Virus record (IMG/VR): IMGVR_UViG_3300035661_000042
Span: 17,133 to 81,132 of that record
Direction: 5' to 3' (one strand)
Length of the DNA: 64,000 nt
From: a virus
Shown here in pieces: positions 43,893 through 52,013 of this stretch; position 1 is the stretch's first letter, and every line of letters begins with the position of its first letter. Made by a program: the position numbers and the translations under genes. The notes under the pieces were generated by a model that had not been told where the DNA came from, searched no databases, and saw only the letters and a program-made list of their open reading frames with translations.

Positions 43893-45335
43893 TTAACCAC
43901 TACCACCAAACGGAAGGCTCGTAATCGCTTTACTGAATTTCGTTCCAAGATCAGCAACAGATGCAACAGCGGATTTACCCAAGCTGGCAACTTGATTAGA
44001 TGCATTTTTAAGAGGTCCAAGCAAGTCTGCTGCTGATCCACTTGAACCAATGTTAGTAACTGCGTCAATTGGACTATTACCCTTCGTTGCATTCCCGTTG
44101 TAGCGAAGAGGATACACTCCACCACGTTGTGTTTGTTTGAGGTTATACTTATTGGCAGATGCAAGGGATACATCTGGATCAAGGAATACGCTGTCATAGT
44201 TGAACGTGAGAGATAATTCTGACCCTTCGTTGCCAACAGACATGTCCAATTCATCCAAATTTAGCGCAGAGATTCGTGGGTTGAAAAAACGCCAAACATT
44301 CATCCGATTGCCGTTGTCGAATAGGTGATAGATACGAATTTCACTGAATACTTGCTTACGATCATTAACCAACGTTCCTGATGAGGCTGCATACTTACTT
44401 GCTGCAATTTGGTTAATGATTTGATTAGCGCTTAATGTATTGTCAACGAAATCCATACCTCCCTGTTCCAGCATATCTGACTGGGCTCCTGACGCTTCAA
44501 TTCCAGTGATTGGTGACATTGCTCGCATGTATGAGTGATAGAACCGTGTACCAACATTCATTGTATCATCGTGAAATGACATGTTCATTTCATCAAACTC
44601 TGTCTTTGTAACCACCTTGGTGCGGAAGTTGTAATAGTTCACATCTTCGTGGTGAAACTTGATATTTGGACGTGACGATCGCTTGACAGTAAATGCCATA
44701 TCAAGTGGACCAAAGTCTTGATCGCCAAGTGGGCCGTATCCTGCATCGGGAATAAATTGGACAACAAACAAGAACTTGAATTTAGGAGCACGTGCAATCA
44801 GGTCAACTGCGTATGGAGAAGCCTCGCAATGTTCACCAAGTGCTGTTTGTGCATCACCTGCGCCGGGGGTAAAAATATTGCGCCCTAACCGCTCTAAATT
44901 TTGAAAGTCTTGTAGTGCAGAAGGAATATCAGTGGTCTTGAAATTTCCCGCCTTAACTTTGGAGTATACTTGTTTTGCCTGTCCATATGCTTGATTTGCA
45001 ATCGCTGGATTCAAAGGACGCAACATATTAACCACTGTTGGTGCAATTCCTGTTTGTTGCAGGACCCAGTTTGCACCTGTGTCAATTGATGTTCCGATAG
45101 ATGTTGGAAGGGCGCCGGTTCCAACACGAATTGAGTTTGAAATGCTGTTAAGATTACGCAGTCCCTTGCCTATATTCCCGCCGCCAATGCTATTCAACAC
45201 TTGCAGGTCACCAATCTTCCCTATGGAGTTGAAGAAGTCGCGACGGTCAGCAGTCGAACCTGCAATTCCTGCTCCACTCTTTTGTAGATAAGCAGGTTCG
45301 CATTGTTTGACAGTATAGGTACGTGGATCAGCCAT
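43893..45335 (-). CDS. Tail-tube-fold protein, possibly baseplate tube initiator (gp54-like)
   Basis: The centre of this 480-residue protein (about 170-400) has the tube-protein signature RPNIKFHHEDVNYYNFRTKV, then VTKTEFDEMNMSFHDDTMNV, and later NRMNVWRFFNPRISALNLDE. These are the strands shared by gp19, gp48 and gp54. The flanking N- and C-terminal 100-170 residues are Gly/Ala/Ser-rich and helical. It is far longer than the 196-residue tube protein upstream. In T4, gp54 (320 residues) starts tube assembly on the baseplate; the match is by fold type, so gp48 or another tube-capping protein is possible. It has its own late element after a terminator. Confidence 0.6.
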   Translation of the reverse strand: MADPRTYTVKQCEPAYLQKSGAGIAGSTADRRDFFNSIGKIGDLQVLNSIGGGNIGKGLRNLNSISNSIRVGTGALPTSIGTSIDTGANWVLQQTGIAPTVVNMLRPLNPAIANQAYGQAKQVYSKVKAGNFKTTDIPSALQDFQNLERLGRNIFTPGAGDAQTALGEHCEASPYAVDLIARAPKFKFLFVVQFIPDAGYGPLGDQDFGPLDMAFTVKRSSRPNIKFHHEDVNYYNFRTKVVTKTEFDEMNMSFHDDTMNVGTRFYHSYMRAMSPITGIEASGAQSDMLEQGGMDFVDNTLSANQIINQIAASKYAASSGTLVNDRKQVFSEIRIYHLFDNGNRMNVWRFFNPRISALNLDELDMSVGNEGSELSLTFNYDSVFLDPDVSLASANKYNLKQTQRGGVYPLRYNGNATKGNSPIDAVTNIGSSGSAADLLGPLKNASNQVASLGKSAVASVADLGTKFSKAITSLPFGGSG

Positions 45336-45359
45336 GTTAATTCCTCTGGGTAACGTACT

Positions 45360-45367
45360 TATTTATG
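45360..45367 (-). promoter_or_regulatory. Late promoter CATAAATA
   Basis: 25 bases before the ATG at 45335, immediately after the tube-gene terminator. Confidence 0.6.
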
Positions 45368-45384
45368 CACAGCAAACACTAAAA

Positions 45385-45410
45385 GAAAAGCACGCCGAAG
45401 CGTGCTTTTC
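45385..45410 (-). terminator. Strong UUCG-loop terminator after tube gene
   Basis: GAAAAGCACGC stem, UUCG loop on the minus strand, then TTTT; 18 bases after the tube stop. Confidence 0.9.
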
Positions 45411-45427
45411 TACAATCGTGATCAGGC

Positions 45428-46018
45428 TTAACCGATCTTACCAGCACCACCAGAAGCGATGCCTTGACCTTGCGCATATCCACCAATATTCTGGCGTGCG
45501 TGATCATAGCTGATTGACATAACAATTGTTACTGGGTCAGCTGTTGAGTAGTCAAGTTCTGTCCAGTCAACGTTTTCAAACCAGCAGCCTTCCATTGTCC
45601 AGCGCTCGGTAACTTGATCGTTGCCGTCAAGCATTTCGAGATATGTAACAAACTTGTAGATTGAACCTTCACCAGCTGCTGCAAGCCATTGGCCTTCTGC
45701 ACCAATCAACCACTGTTGCTTTTGCAGTTGTGCTTGAATTACTTGTGAAGCTGAACCTGTGACGTCGTCCTGAACTGTGAGAGCCATTGGATCCCACGAG
45801 TGCTTTCCTGCAACATACGACACAGAGTTGTAACGGTGAAGTTCAACTTTTGCGAATGTCAACTTTGGACGATTGATGTTAATCGCTTGCATTGATACAG
45901 GTTGGCTGTCAGTGCCGCCGCCCATATTAGCAAACGTTACACGCCAGCGGTTTTTTTGCTTTGGATGTAGGATACCTGAACCTACGCCTGGGATGCCGAT
46001 ATCGTTGATTGTGCTCAC
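45428..46018 (-). CDS. 19: Tail tube protein gp19
   Basis: The 196-residue product (T4 gp19 has 163) has the tube fold signature: NRWRVTFANMGGGTDSQPVS, the strand INRPKLTFAKVELHRYNSVS, SWDPMALTVQDDVTGSASQV, and a C-terminal DWTELDYSTADPVTIVMSIS. It polymerises inside the sheath to form the DNA channel. The start is a GTG with AAGGAGA upstream. It follows the sheath gene, as in T4 (18-19), and a strong terminator follows it. Confidence 0.92.
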   Translation of the reverse strand: MSTINDIGIPGVGSGILHPKQKNRWRVTFANMGGGTDSQPVSMQAININRPKLTFAKVELHRYNSVSYVAGKHSWDPMALTVQDDVTGSASQVIQAQLQKQQWLIGAEGQWLAAAGEGSIYKFVTYLEMLDGNDQVTERWTMEGCWFENVDWTELDYSTADPVTIVMSISYDHARQNIGGYAQGQGIASGGAGKIG

Positions 46019-46045
46019 ACTTATCTCCTTGTATGGCTATTTAGA

Positions 46046-48280
46046 TTAGATTTGTGCGCCGGTCGCAACAATGCGGATTGGGATGTACAAGAATTCAGCT
46101 GCACGAACAGGCTTCAAAGCGATGTCGATGTACAGTTCATTCCGGTCAATCCGATCAGGCGTGTTATTGGACTCATCGCAGACCGTAGCAAAGTCATACA
46201 GACCGCGCTTGACAATCAAATCTCCGAGGAAGCCATCAACTGTTGCTTTCAGGTTATCACGTGTTAGTTGGTCGTTCGGTTCAAAGATGAACGACATTGT
46301 GTTCTTACGTAGTTGACGACGGATGTAACCAATCAAACGCTCTACGTTGATACGGTCACGTGCCGAAGCATCAGGCGCAGAAGTCTTTTGACCCCACACA
46401 ATAATGCCGCGTCCTGGGAAGAACACGATTGGGTTGATATTTGTGAAGTACTTGTACAAGTTATCACGTTGACCTTGGTTAAGAGCAACTTCATTAAACG
46501 TTGTTGCTGTGCCAAGTGTACCTGTCACATAACCAATGTTTGAAGCACCAGATACCAAGCCACGACGTGTACCAGCTGGGGCGAACCACAGCTCGGATAC
46601 TTCATCGCTGTATGCCATTGTGCGCAGAGCGATACCAGATGCGGCAACAAATACGTCTGTTCCGTCGAGGTTTGAAGCAAACCCGTGTGGGTAGTAGTAT
46701 GCCAAGCCTGGTGAAGTACGGCGTGATACAGTAGCTGCCCAAAGTGCAACGTCTTCTGGTGTCTTGTCGAATGGAACATCACCAATTACGAATGCTTCGT
46801 CTTGAATGTCTACACGCAAGTTGATCATTTCGTCAACGAGCTCTGGGAAACCAGGGCACAGAATCAAGTTGAACTCGTACGTTTCAGAGCGAATATCAGT
46901 ATTGCTGTTGATCGATGCAGCAAGCGCTGTAATAACAGCAACACGGCGTGCTGCATCATTAGCACCAAGGCTGGTTTGATTCAGGAATTCAGCTGTGTAC
47001 TTGAACGAATCGGCTGCACCAAGCAACGTTGAAGATGCTTCTGCTGCTGTCCATTCTGTACCAACAACACTACCAGTCACATTCGAAACCCAATCAGCCG
47101 CATCACCAGTCAGTCCAATAAACAGGCCTGTTGCAGGAGCAGAGTATCCATTTGCATAGATGTTCTTTGGAGCAGATGTGAAATCATTAGTAAATGACGC
47201 TTGTGAGTTCTTGAACGAGAACATTTGCCAAATGAATGCATCAGCAGTTGCTGCCAGTGACAAGAATGCTGTTTGATCAACAGTTTGTTTGTACGATGTG
47301 AGGGTTGCAATACCAATGCTAAATCCAGCACCTGGACCACCGACGTTTGAACTCAACGCAGACAACGTATCGCCAACGCTGTACCCTGAACCCTTGTTTA
47401 CCAGCGTTGCGATCGTTACAGTACCACCGGCAACAGTAATGTTTGCTGTTGCGCCCGTGCCTGTACCGCCTGTCAATGGGACATTCATGTATGTGCCGGT
47501 TGAGTACAGTGTACCACCAACCAGTCCACCAATTGTAGCCACAGGAACAGAGAATCCTGAACCCGTGCCACCAATCAGAGCAGCAGATGCTGTCAATGAG
47601 TTACCACCGGCATATCCTGAACCGTGGCTGGTTAGCACTACTGTTATAACAGCCGCACCCGCAACAGTAATCGTTGCCTTCGCACCTGTTCCCGTTCCAC
47701 CCGTTAGTGGAACGTTCGTGTATGTGCCGTCCGTATACAACGAACCACCAACGACGGAGCCAAGTGTTGCAATACGAGTTGTTGACTGTGTATTGATAGC
47801 ATTGACAGTACTTGGAATAAAGCCGTTTGTGTGGTTGTATTCATTCAAATACGCATTGACCAAGTTTTCCAGCACGTATGCTGCTTCTTGCATCTTTGTA
47901 TCCCACATCACACGAATGTCTGTGAGGTTGTCATTCAAGTTGACGTTTGCACGAACAACATATGCCAGATTGCCAACTCCGAGGAATTGATTCAGAGCAA
48001 ATACGCCGTATTCATTGCGAACATCGCCGTGTTGTTGATTTCCGCTGCTATCAGCAAGAAAGCGAGGAATGCCGTACAGTTCTGTGCTTTGCTTCAATGA
48101 AGTAACAGTGCGAATTACGTTGCTTTCAAACGTACCAGCGGCGTCAGCAATTCCATTTGGTTGCTTTTTTTCATCAGCTGTTGTGATGAAGATCAAGGGA
48201 ACGGTCGAAGCAGCAGCAGGAATGAAAAACGATTCATCCGTTACTGTAACACTTACACCGGGGGAAACTAGGTTAGCCAT
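46046..48280 (-). CDS. 18: Contractile tail sheath gp18 with inserted duplicated domain
   Basis: The sheath start VSPGVSVTVTDESFFIPAAA and the C-terminal assembly domain (SARDRINVERLIGYIRRQLR, FEPNDQLTRDNLKATVDGFL, and the closing AEFLYIPIRIVATG) are clear. The length is 744 residues against 659 in T4. Residues 177-250 and 253-327 are two copies of one module: GSLYTDGTYTNVPLTGGTGT ... SHGSGYAGGNSLTA, and GTLYSTGTYMNVPLTGGTGT ... NKGSGYSVGDTLSA. This domain type also occurs in phage surface proteins; here it probably decorates the sheath exterior. GATAAATA lies 35 bases upstream. Confidence 0.93.
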   Translation of the reverse strand: MANLVSPGVSVTVTDESFFIPAAASTVPLIFITTADEKKQPNGIADAAGTFESNVIRTVTSLKQSTELYGIPRFLADSSGNQQHGDVRNEYGVFALNQFLGVGNLAYVVRANVNLNDNLTDIRVMWDTKMQEAAYVLENLVNAYLNEYNHTNGFIPSTVNAINTQSTTRIATLGSVVGGSLYTDGTYTNVPLTGGTGTGAKATITVAGAAVITVVLTSHGSGYAGGNSLTASAALIGGTGSGFSVPVATIGGLVGGTLYSTGTYMNVPLTGGTGTGATANITVAGGTVTIATLVNKGSGYSVGDTLSALSSNVGGPGAGFSIGIATLTSYKQTVDQTAFLSLAATADAFIWQMFSFKNSQASFTNDFTSAPKNIYANGYSAPATGLFIGLTGDAADWVSNVTGSVVGTEWTAAEASSTLLGAADSFKYTAEFLNQTSLGANDAARRVAVITALAASINSNTDIRSETYEFNLILCPGFPELVDEMINLRVDIQDEAFVIGDVPFDKTPEDVALWAATVSRRTSPGLAYYYPHGFASNLDGTDVFVAASGIALRTMAYSDEVSELWFAPAGTRRGLVSGASNIGYVTGTLGTATTFNEVALNQGQRDNLYKYFTNINPIVFFPGRGIIVWGQKTSAPDASARDRINVERLIGYIRRQLRKNTMSFIFEPNDQLTRDNLKATVDGFLGDLIVKRGLYDFATVCDESNNTPDRIDRNELYIDIALKPVRAAEFLYIPIRIVATGAQI

Positions 48281-48314
48281 CTGACACTCCTGTCAATTGA
48301 AGATTGGTTATAGA

Positions 48315-48322
48315 TATTTATC
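48315..48322 (-). promoter_or_regulatory. Late promoter GATAAATA of sheath gene
   Basis: 35 bases before the sheath ATG at 48280. A weaker CTAAATA (46038-46044) lies before the tube gene. Confidence 0.6.
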
Positions 48323-48347
48323 CAGCGGTCCCAAATAACTCTCAATT

Positions 48348-49121
48348 TTACTTAACTGTTAGATCAGTTGCATCTTGTACCAGCTCGTAAGGAATATTTT
48401 GACCGTCGAGATCACCAATGATCTCGAAACTATCAGTGATGTCCGTACCGGTGCTGATAGCACCAATTCGCATAAAGATTTTTTGAATGAAGTCCTTACG
48501 AATATCAGCAGGAGTATCAACAAAAATTGGCATTGAAAACGTCAATGTGCTTTGAATAATGCGGCGATCTACTCCAATTGGATACGGGCTATCCATTTGT
48601 GAGCCAGTTAACAACACATGGGTCAGTCGTGTCCAATCAAACGGAGCATCTGATAGTTGAATGTTTAACTGTGGATCAAACAATGGGAGAATCTGTTCGA
48701 GAATTTGAAAATGTTGATCAGTATTGCTGGCGTAAATCGACAACTCCAAATCCAGATCATAGGGAACTGGACGGCGCTGGTGAATCACTTCGATGTCATC
48801 GGGGATCAGGCCACCAACGGGAATATATGCTTTCCGACGCTCCGTACCTGTGCCAGCCATCCGTCCATTCGCCATTGTAAGGTTTCGCAAATACGCGCTC
48901 ATTACTGGCAGACGAAGTGGTTTATTCTGGGTATTATCGGATAGAATCGAAGCAACAACCCGGTCTTGTGCACCATAGTGAATAGGAACAGAAATTAGAC
49001 GCTCATCTTTGTCGTTCCATTTCCCAATTTGCACTTGCAATCCAGAGAAAATAGCCATAAATTGAAGAATGTAGCTCTTCAATTGTTGGTCATAGTAGTA
49101 TCCATCACGACGGTATGCCAT
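48348..49121 (-). CDS. 15: Tail sheath terminator gp15
   Basis: The 257-residue product matches T4 gp15 (272 residues): opening YYYDQQLKSYILQFMAIFSG, ERLISVPIHYGAQDRVVASI, YDLDLELSIYASNTDQHFQI then LEQILPLFDPQLNIQLSD, and RRIIQSTLTFSMPIFVD. gp15 caps the tail tube and sheath at the head-proximal end and joins gp13/gp14. It sits one base after the gp14-like gene and before the sheath gene. Confidence 0.85.
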   Translation of the reverse strand: MAYRRDGYYYDQQLKSYILQFMAIFSGLQVQIGKWNDKDERLISVPIHYGAQDRVVASILSDNTQNKPLRLPVMSAYLRNLTMANGRMAGTGTERRKAYIPVGGLIPDDIEVIHQRRPVPYDLDLELSIYASNTDQHFQILEQILPLFDPQLNIQLSDAPFDWTRLTHVLLTGSQMDSPYPIGVDRRIIQSTLTFSMPIFVDTPADIRKDFIQKIFMRIGAISTGTDITDSFEIIGDLDGQNIPYELVQDATDLTVK

Positions 49122-49122
49122 T

Positions 49123-50694
49123 TTACTTTACCTTTCGGGCCGACGTTTTGGTCGGGCTGGTTGTATATTCATCAAGTCTTACTTTTTGATCATTGAATTG
49201 CCGACGACGGTCGGTTTCCAGATATATCCAACGATTCTTTGTAGTTGACCAACGATACAAGCGAGCTGGAACATCTTTTGCAGTGCCTTCATACACAAGG
49301 CGATGGTATTCACCATTGGCTGCGGTTGCAGGAAGGATTGTCGATTCTGTGTATGGATCACCATTTTGAGGGATTGCATCTTCAACGTACAATCCTTTGC
49401 GGTTGAAACCTAACTTGTTCAAATGAGGGAATCCATCTATGCCAGCTTGTGTAAGTTCCGCTTCCGTGAACTCACGAATTGTGTTTGATCCTTCGCTTCC
49501 ACGCTCTGGTACTTGTGTCGCAGCCGTTGCTTTGATCGTTTGATCAACAGCGGAGAAGTCTTGATACTTTTGATTGTTACCGTCATCCGTGCTAAACAAT
49601 CCCGACGTATCAACTGTTTGGGCAAGGTCTCCGAAGATATCTTGTGTTTCTTGGGTGGCAAGAGCAGGTTGAGCTGTCAACATTAGCATTGTTGGCATCC
49701 AACCAGGCGTATACGACGCAGAATCCCACGTCACATCAGTTACTTCAAGGTACCGCTTGATTGGACGCAGGTCGGTTGTGTACTGGGTTTCGCTTGGCAG
49801 TTCAATAATATCACCAATCACAACAGGGCGGCCGAGCTTTGCCACTGCGGCATTAAAATTGACTCGAATCTGATAGTTCGCTGTTGGGATCTCAATACCA
49901 AACCGTGTTAGATCCGTTGCCACACTCAAAAGCTCGTAGTATCCTTTTAACAGGACAGCTGTTTCAGCATAGTTACGGTCGCGATTTTCCATCAAGATTT
50001 TGTCTTGAATGTTGCTGATGTGCGTCAAAGAGTAGTCAAACATCTCTAACGCCTGAACACCCCAGCTGTCACATTCTGTTCCAACAAAACCAATTGGACG
50101 AAGCCTCCAAAACCGCATTGGCACAGAGTGCTTAAAATGCAATGTATTGAGAACATCATCATTTGGTAGCGTTAGCACAGCGACGCCGTACCATTCCGTT
50201 CCGTTTTCAGACCGCTCAACACGAACTTTTGCTACACGCCGGATAGGATTGCTGCTTTGCTTGATTTTAATCGCTGTTATGTGTTGCCGAAGGGGAGCAT
50301 CAACTCCGTATCGCTGTCTACCGTTTGGCAACTTGATAACACCGAAATCATAGCCGATATACGCGGATGCAACGGTTGCAGCAGCTCCTGTTTGCTTTGA
50401 ACGCCACTCGTTCGCGTATGTGGTGAAAGCATTGCTTGCTGGATAGTTGGGAGCAGATCCACCAGAAATTGGTGTACCATCGCTTGTCAAGTCAACCAGC
50501 TTCGTTTGTTCGTGTACGCCCAACAACTTATACACATTGACTTGCGCGCCGGCAATCTGCAATGACTCTTCAATTAGACTGTCCGCGTAGCACGAAATAC
50601 GCGTCTGTTGGGACATATCCCAAGGACGACAAGAAGCCCAGCCTGATGCAGGCGGGCAAATTTCGCCAGATGGTTTTGTTACGCAATCAGTCAC
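49123..50694 (-). CDS. 14: Neck protein gp14-like with galactose-binding-type insertion
   Basis: The product has 523 residues, twice T4 gp14 (256). The part near 240-350 (GIEIPTANYQIRVNFNAAVA, then KLGRPVVIGDIIELPSETQY and RYLEVTDVTWDSASYTPGWM) corresponds to the T4 gp14 core. Residues about 85-215 resemble an F5/8 type C (discoidin) sandwich: VASAYIGYDFGV, HITAIKIKQSSNPIRRVAKV, ERSENGTEWYGVAVL, then VPMRFWRLRPIGF. The opening has five cysteines in 40 residues. Position between gp13 and gp15 supports the neck assignment; the exact gp14 match is moderate. Confidence 0.6.
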   Translation of the reverse strand: MTDCVTKPSGEICPPASGWASCRPWDMSQQTRISCYADSLIEESLQIAGAQVNVYKLLGVHEQTKLVDLTSDGTPISGGSAPNYPASNAFTTYANEWRSKQTGAAATVASAYIGYDFGVIKLPNGRQRYGVDAPLRQHITAIKIKQSSNPIRRVAKVRVERSENGTEWYGVAVLTLPNDDVLNTLHFKHSVPMRFWRLRPIGFVGTECDSWGVQALEMFDYSLTHISNIQDKILMENRDRNYAETAVLLKGYYELLSVATDLTRFGIEIPTANYQIRVNFNAAVAKLGRPVVIGDIIELPSETQYTTDLRPIKRYLEVTDVTWDSASYTPGWMPTMLMLTAQPALATQETQDIFGDLAQTVDTSGLFSTDDGNNQKYQDFSAVDQTIKATAATQVPERGSEGSNTIREFTEAELTQAGIDGFPHLNKLGFNRKGLYVEDAIPQNGDPYTESTILPATAANGEYHRLVYEGTAKDVPARLYRWSTTKNRWIYLETDRRRQFNDQKVRLDEYTTSPTKTSARKVK

Positions 50695-50717
50695 TATGAA
50701 TCCTTTGCCCCAAATGA

Positions 50718-50751
50718 AAATAACCCGAGAGTTTGACGTCTCGGGTTATTT
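50718..50751 (-). terminator. Terminator after the 381-residue virion gene
   Basis: A 13-base perfect stem (AAATAACCCGAGA with its complement) and 8-base loop, ending in TTATTTTCATTT on the minus strand. Its upstream arm contains a late-promoter element. Confidence 0.75.
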
Positions 50752-50754
50752 ATG
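50747..50754 (-). promoter_or_regulatory. Late promoter CATAAATA overlapping a terminator stem
   Basis: 53 bases before the gp14-like ATG; shares bases with the hairpin at 50718-50751, so the new mRNA would begin in the stem. Confidence 0.5.
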
Positions 50755-50772
50755 AGGAAGCGATTACACAGG

Positions 50773-51918
50773 TTATGCAATTGCGAGGTCAGTTGTGTAA
50801 TCAACCCATGCTGAACCGTTGTAGTACACGTTCACCAGGCGTGCATTACCACGTGCTGCTGGCTTAGTTCCGCGGCGTGTGAAGAACGCGCCTGGTGGGA
50901 TCAGTGTCCACATTGGAGTGCCTGTGTTTGCCTTTGTCGACAACAGAAGTGCCTTGTATGCAGCTGGCGTGCTGGATGTACCAACAGTACCTTCTGTACC
51001 AGCCGTACCAGCAACAAGTGCTGCTGTAAAGTCGATTGGAGCTGCAACTGCTGTAAGAGCAGCAATGAGGTCAAGCACTGAACCAGCTGTAACTGCTGGG
51101 ACTGCGGTTGCAACGTTGCCCGGAACGTTCGTTGTGACGTTGAACGTCAGCAAGTTTGATGTAGCTACAACAGTTGCCGTCAGTGCAGGGAATGCAACTT
51201 TCAGAGCTGTGTTGAACTTTGTCAGGAACGTTGCGAATGTTTCACCACCAACAACTGCGACTGCAACTGACTTAGGAACAGAGTTGACAGTAACTGTTAG
51301 GTCATACGTAGCAGCTGCTACGCTCATTGGAGATGCAGCAACAACGCCTGTACCAGCAACCGTGAACGCATCAGATGCATACGTCTTGAACGTTTGGGTT
51401 GGTGACAGAACTGCTGCCTTTGCTTCCCACTCATCTTGTAGAGCACCGTCCATTGAGTTGTAGCGAACATACACGAGTGCAGCTGGCGTCGACTTGACTG
51501 ATACCAGACCGAAGTTTGCACCCTTGACGTTTGCGAACAGTGCTGTTGAGCCTGAACCGTCAGTGATTACAACGGACGATGAAGCAGTTGCTGCCAAACT
51601 GGTGATAACAAGCTTGCCACCAACCAGAGCTGCTGTTGCCCACGTTGAGATGTCAGTATTGATTTCTGCAATCAGAGTCGTGAACGTTTGTGCAGCTGAT
51701 CCAAGGATCGAAATTGCACGAGGAGTACCGTCAACGTTGGCTGATGCTGTGTATGTCGTTGCGCCGACGAGACCAGTTGCCGTGCCGCCTTCGGCAGGAA
51801 GGACACCGTAGTCAACAACTGCGAAGCCAGGGTTTGCCTCAACTTGTAGAACGAGATCGAGAGCGTTATCGAACGTAACGTCTGCTGTTTGAATGAATGC
51901 GCCAGGAACTTGTGCCAT
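50773..51918 (-). CDS. Virion protein with duplicated beta module, between gp13 and gp14
   Basis: The 381-residue Ala/Thr/Val-rich protein has two similar modules: TTYTASANVDGTPRAISILG ... TFTTLIAEINTDIS ... LVITSLA, and ATYDLTVTVNSVPKSVAVAV ... TFATFLTKFNTALK ... LLTFNVT. Both show a strand, a T-F-x-x-L-I/F helix and a strand, as in hook-in type repeats. The N-terminus has DVTFDNALDLVLQVEANPGF and the C-terminus a basic TRRGTKPAARGNARLVNVYY. TATAAATA lies 46 bases upstream and a hairpin terminator follows. It is probably a collar or head-decoration protein; I do not recognise a named family. Confidence 0.6.
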   Translation of the reverse strand: MAQVPGAFIQTADVTFDNALDLVLQVEANPGFAVVDYGVLPAEGGTATGLVGATTYTASANVDGTPRAISILGSAAQTFTTLIAEINTDISTWATAALVGGKLVITSLAATASSSVVITDGSGSTALFANVKGANFGLVSVKSTPAALVYVRYNSMDGALQDEWEAKAAVLSPTQTFKTYASDAFTVAGTGVVAASPMSVAAATYDLTVTVNSVPKSVAVAVVGGETFATFLTKFNTALKVAFPALTATVVATSNLLTFNVTTNVPGNVATAVPAVTAGSVLDLIAALTAVAAPIDFTAALVAGTAGTEGTVGTSSTPAAYKALLLSTKANTGTPMWTLIPPGAFFTRRGTKPAARGNARLVNVYYNGSAWVDYTTDLAIA

Positions 51919-51963
51919 TGCTGTCTCCAGAAAGAAAATAAGATTAAGAATCTTTGGTGAGAG

Positions 51964-51971
51964 TATTTATA
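51964..51971 (-). promoter_or_regulatory. Late promoter, perfect TATAAATA
   Basis: Exact consensus 46 bases before the ATG at 51918. Confidence 0.7.
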
Positions 51972-52013
51972 TGTGTGCTTTATAAATTTGTGTTTTTCTT
52001 ACCCACAACACGT

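Noticed and set aside
47289-47990. Open frame of 233 codons opposite the sheath gene
   Set aside because: It mirrors the inserted sheath repeats (PVPVPPVNGTF-type repeats are their reverse image) and the sheath assignment is certain.
50879-51463. Open frame of 194 codons opposite the 381-residue virion gene
   Set aside because: Composition shadow of an Ala/Thr/Val-rich gene; no late element or ribosome site on that strand.
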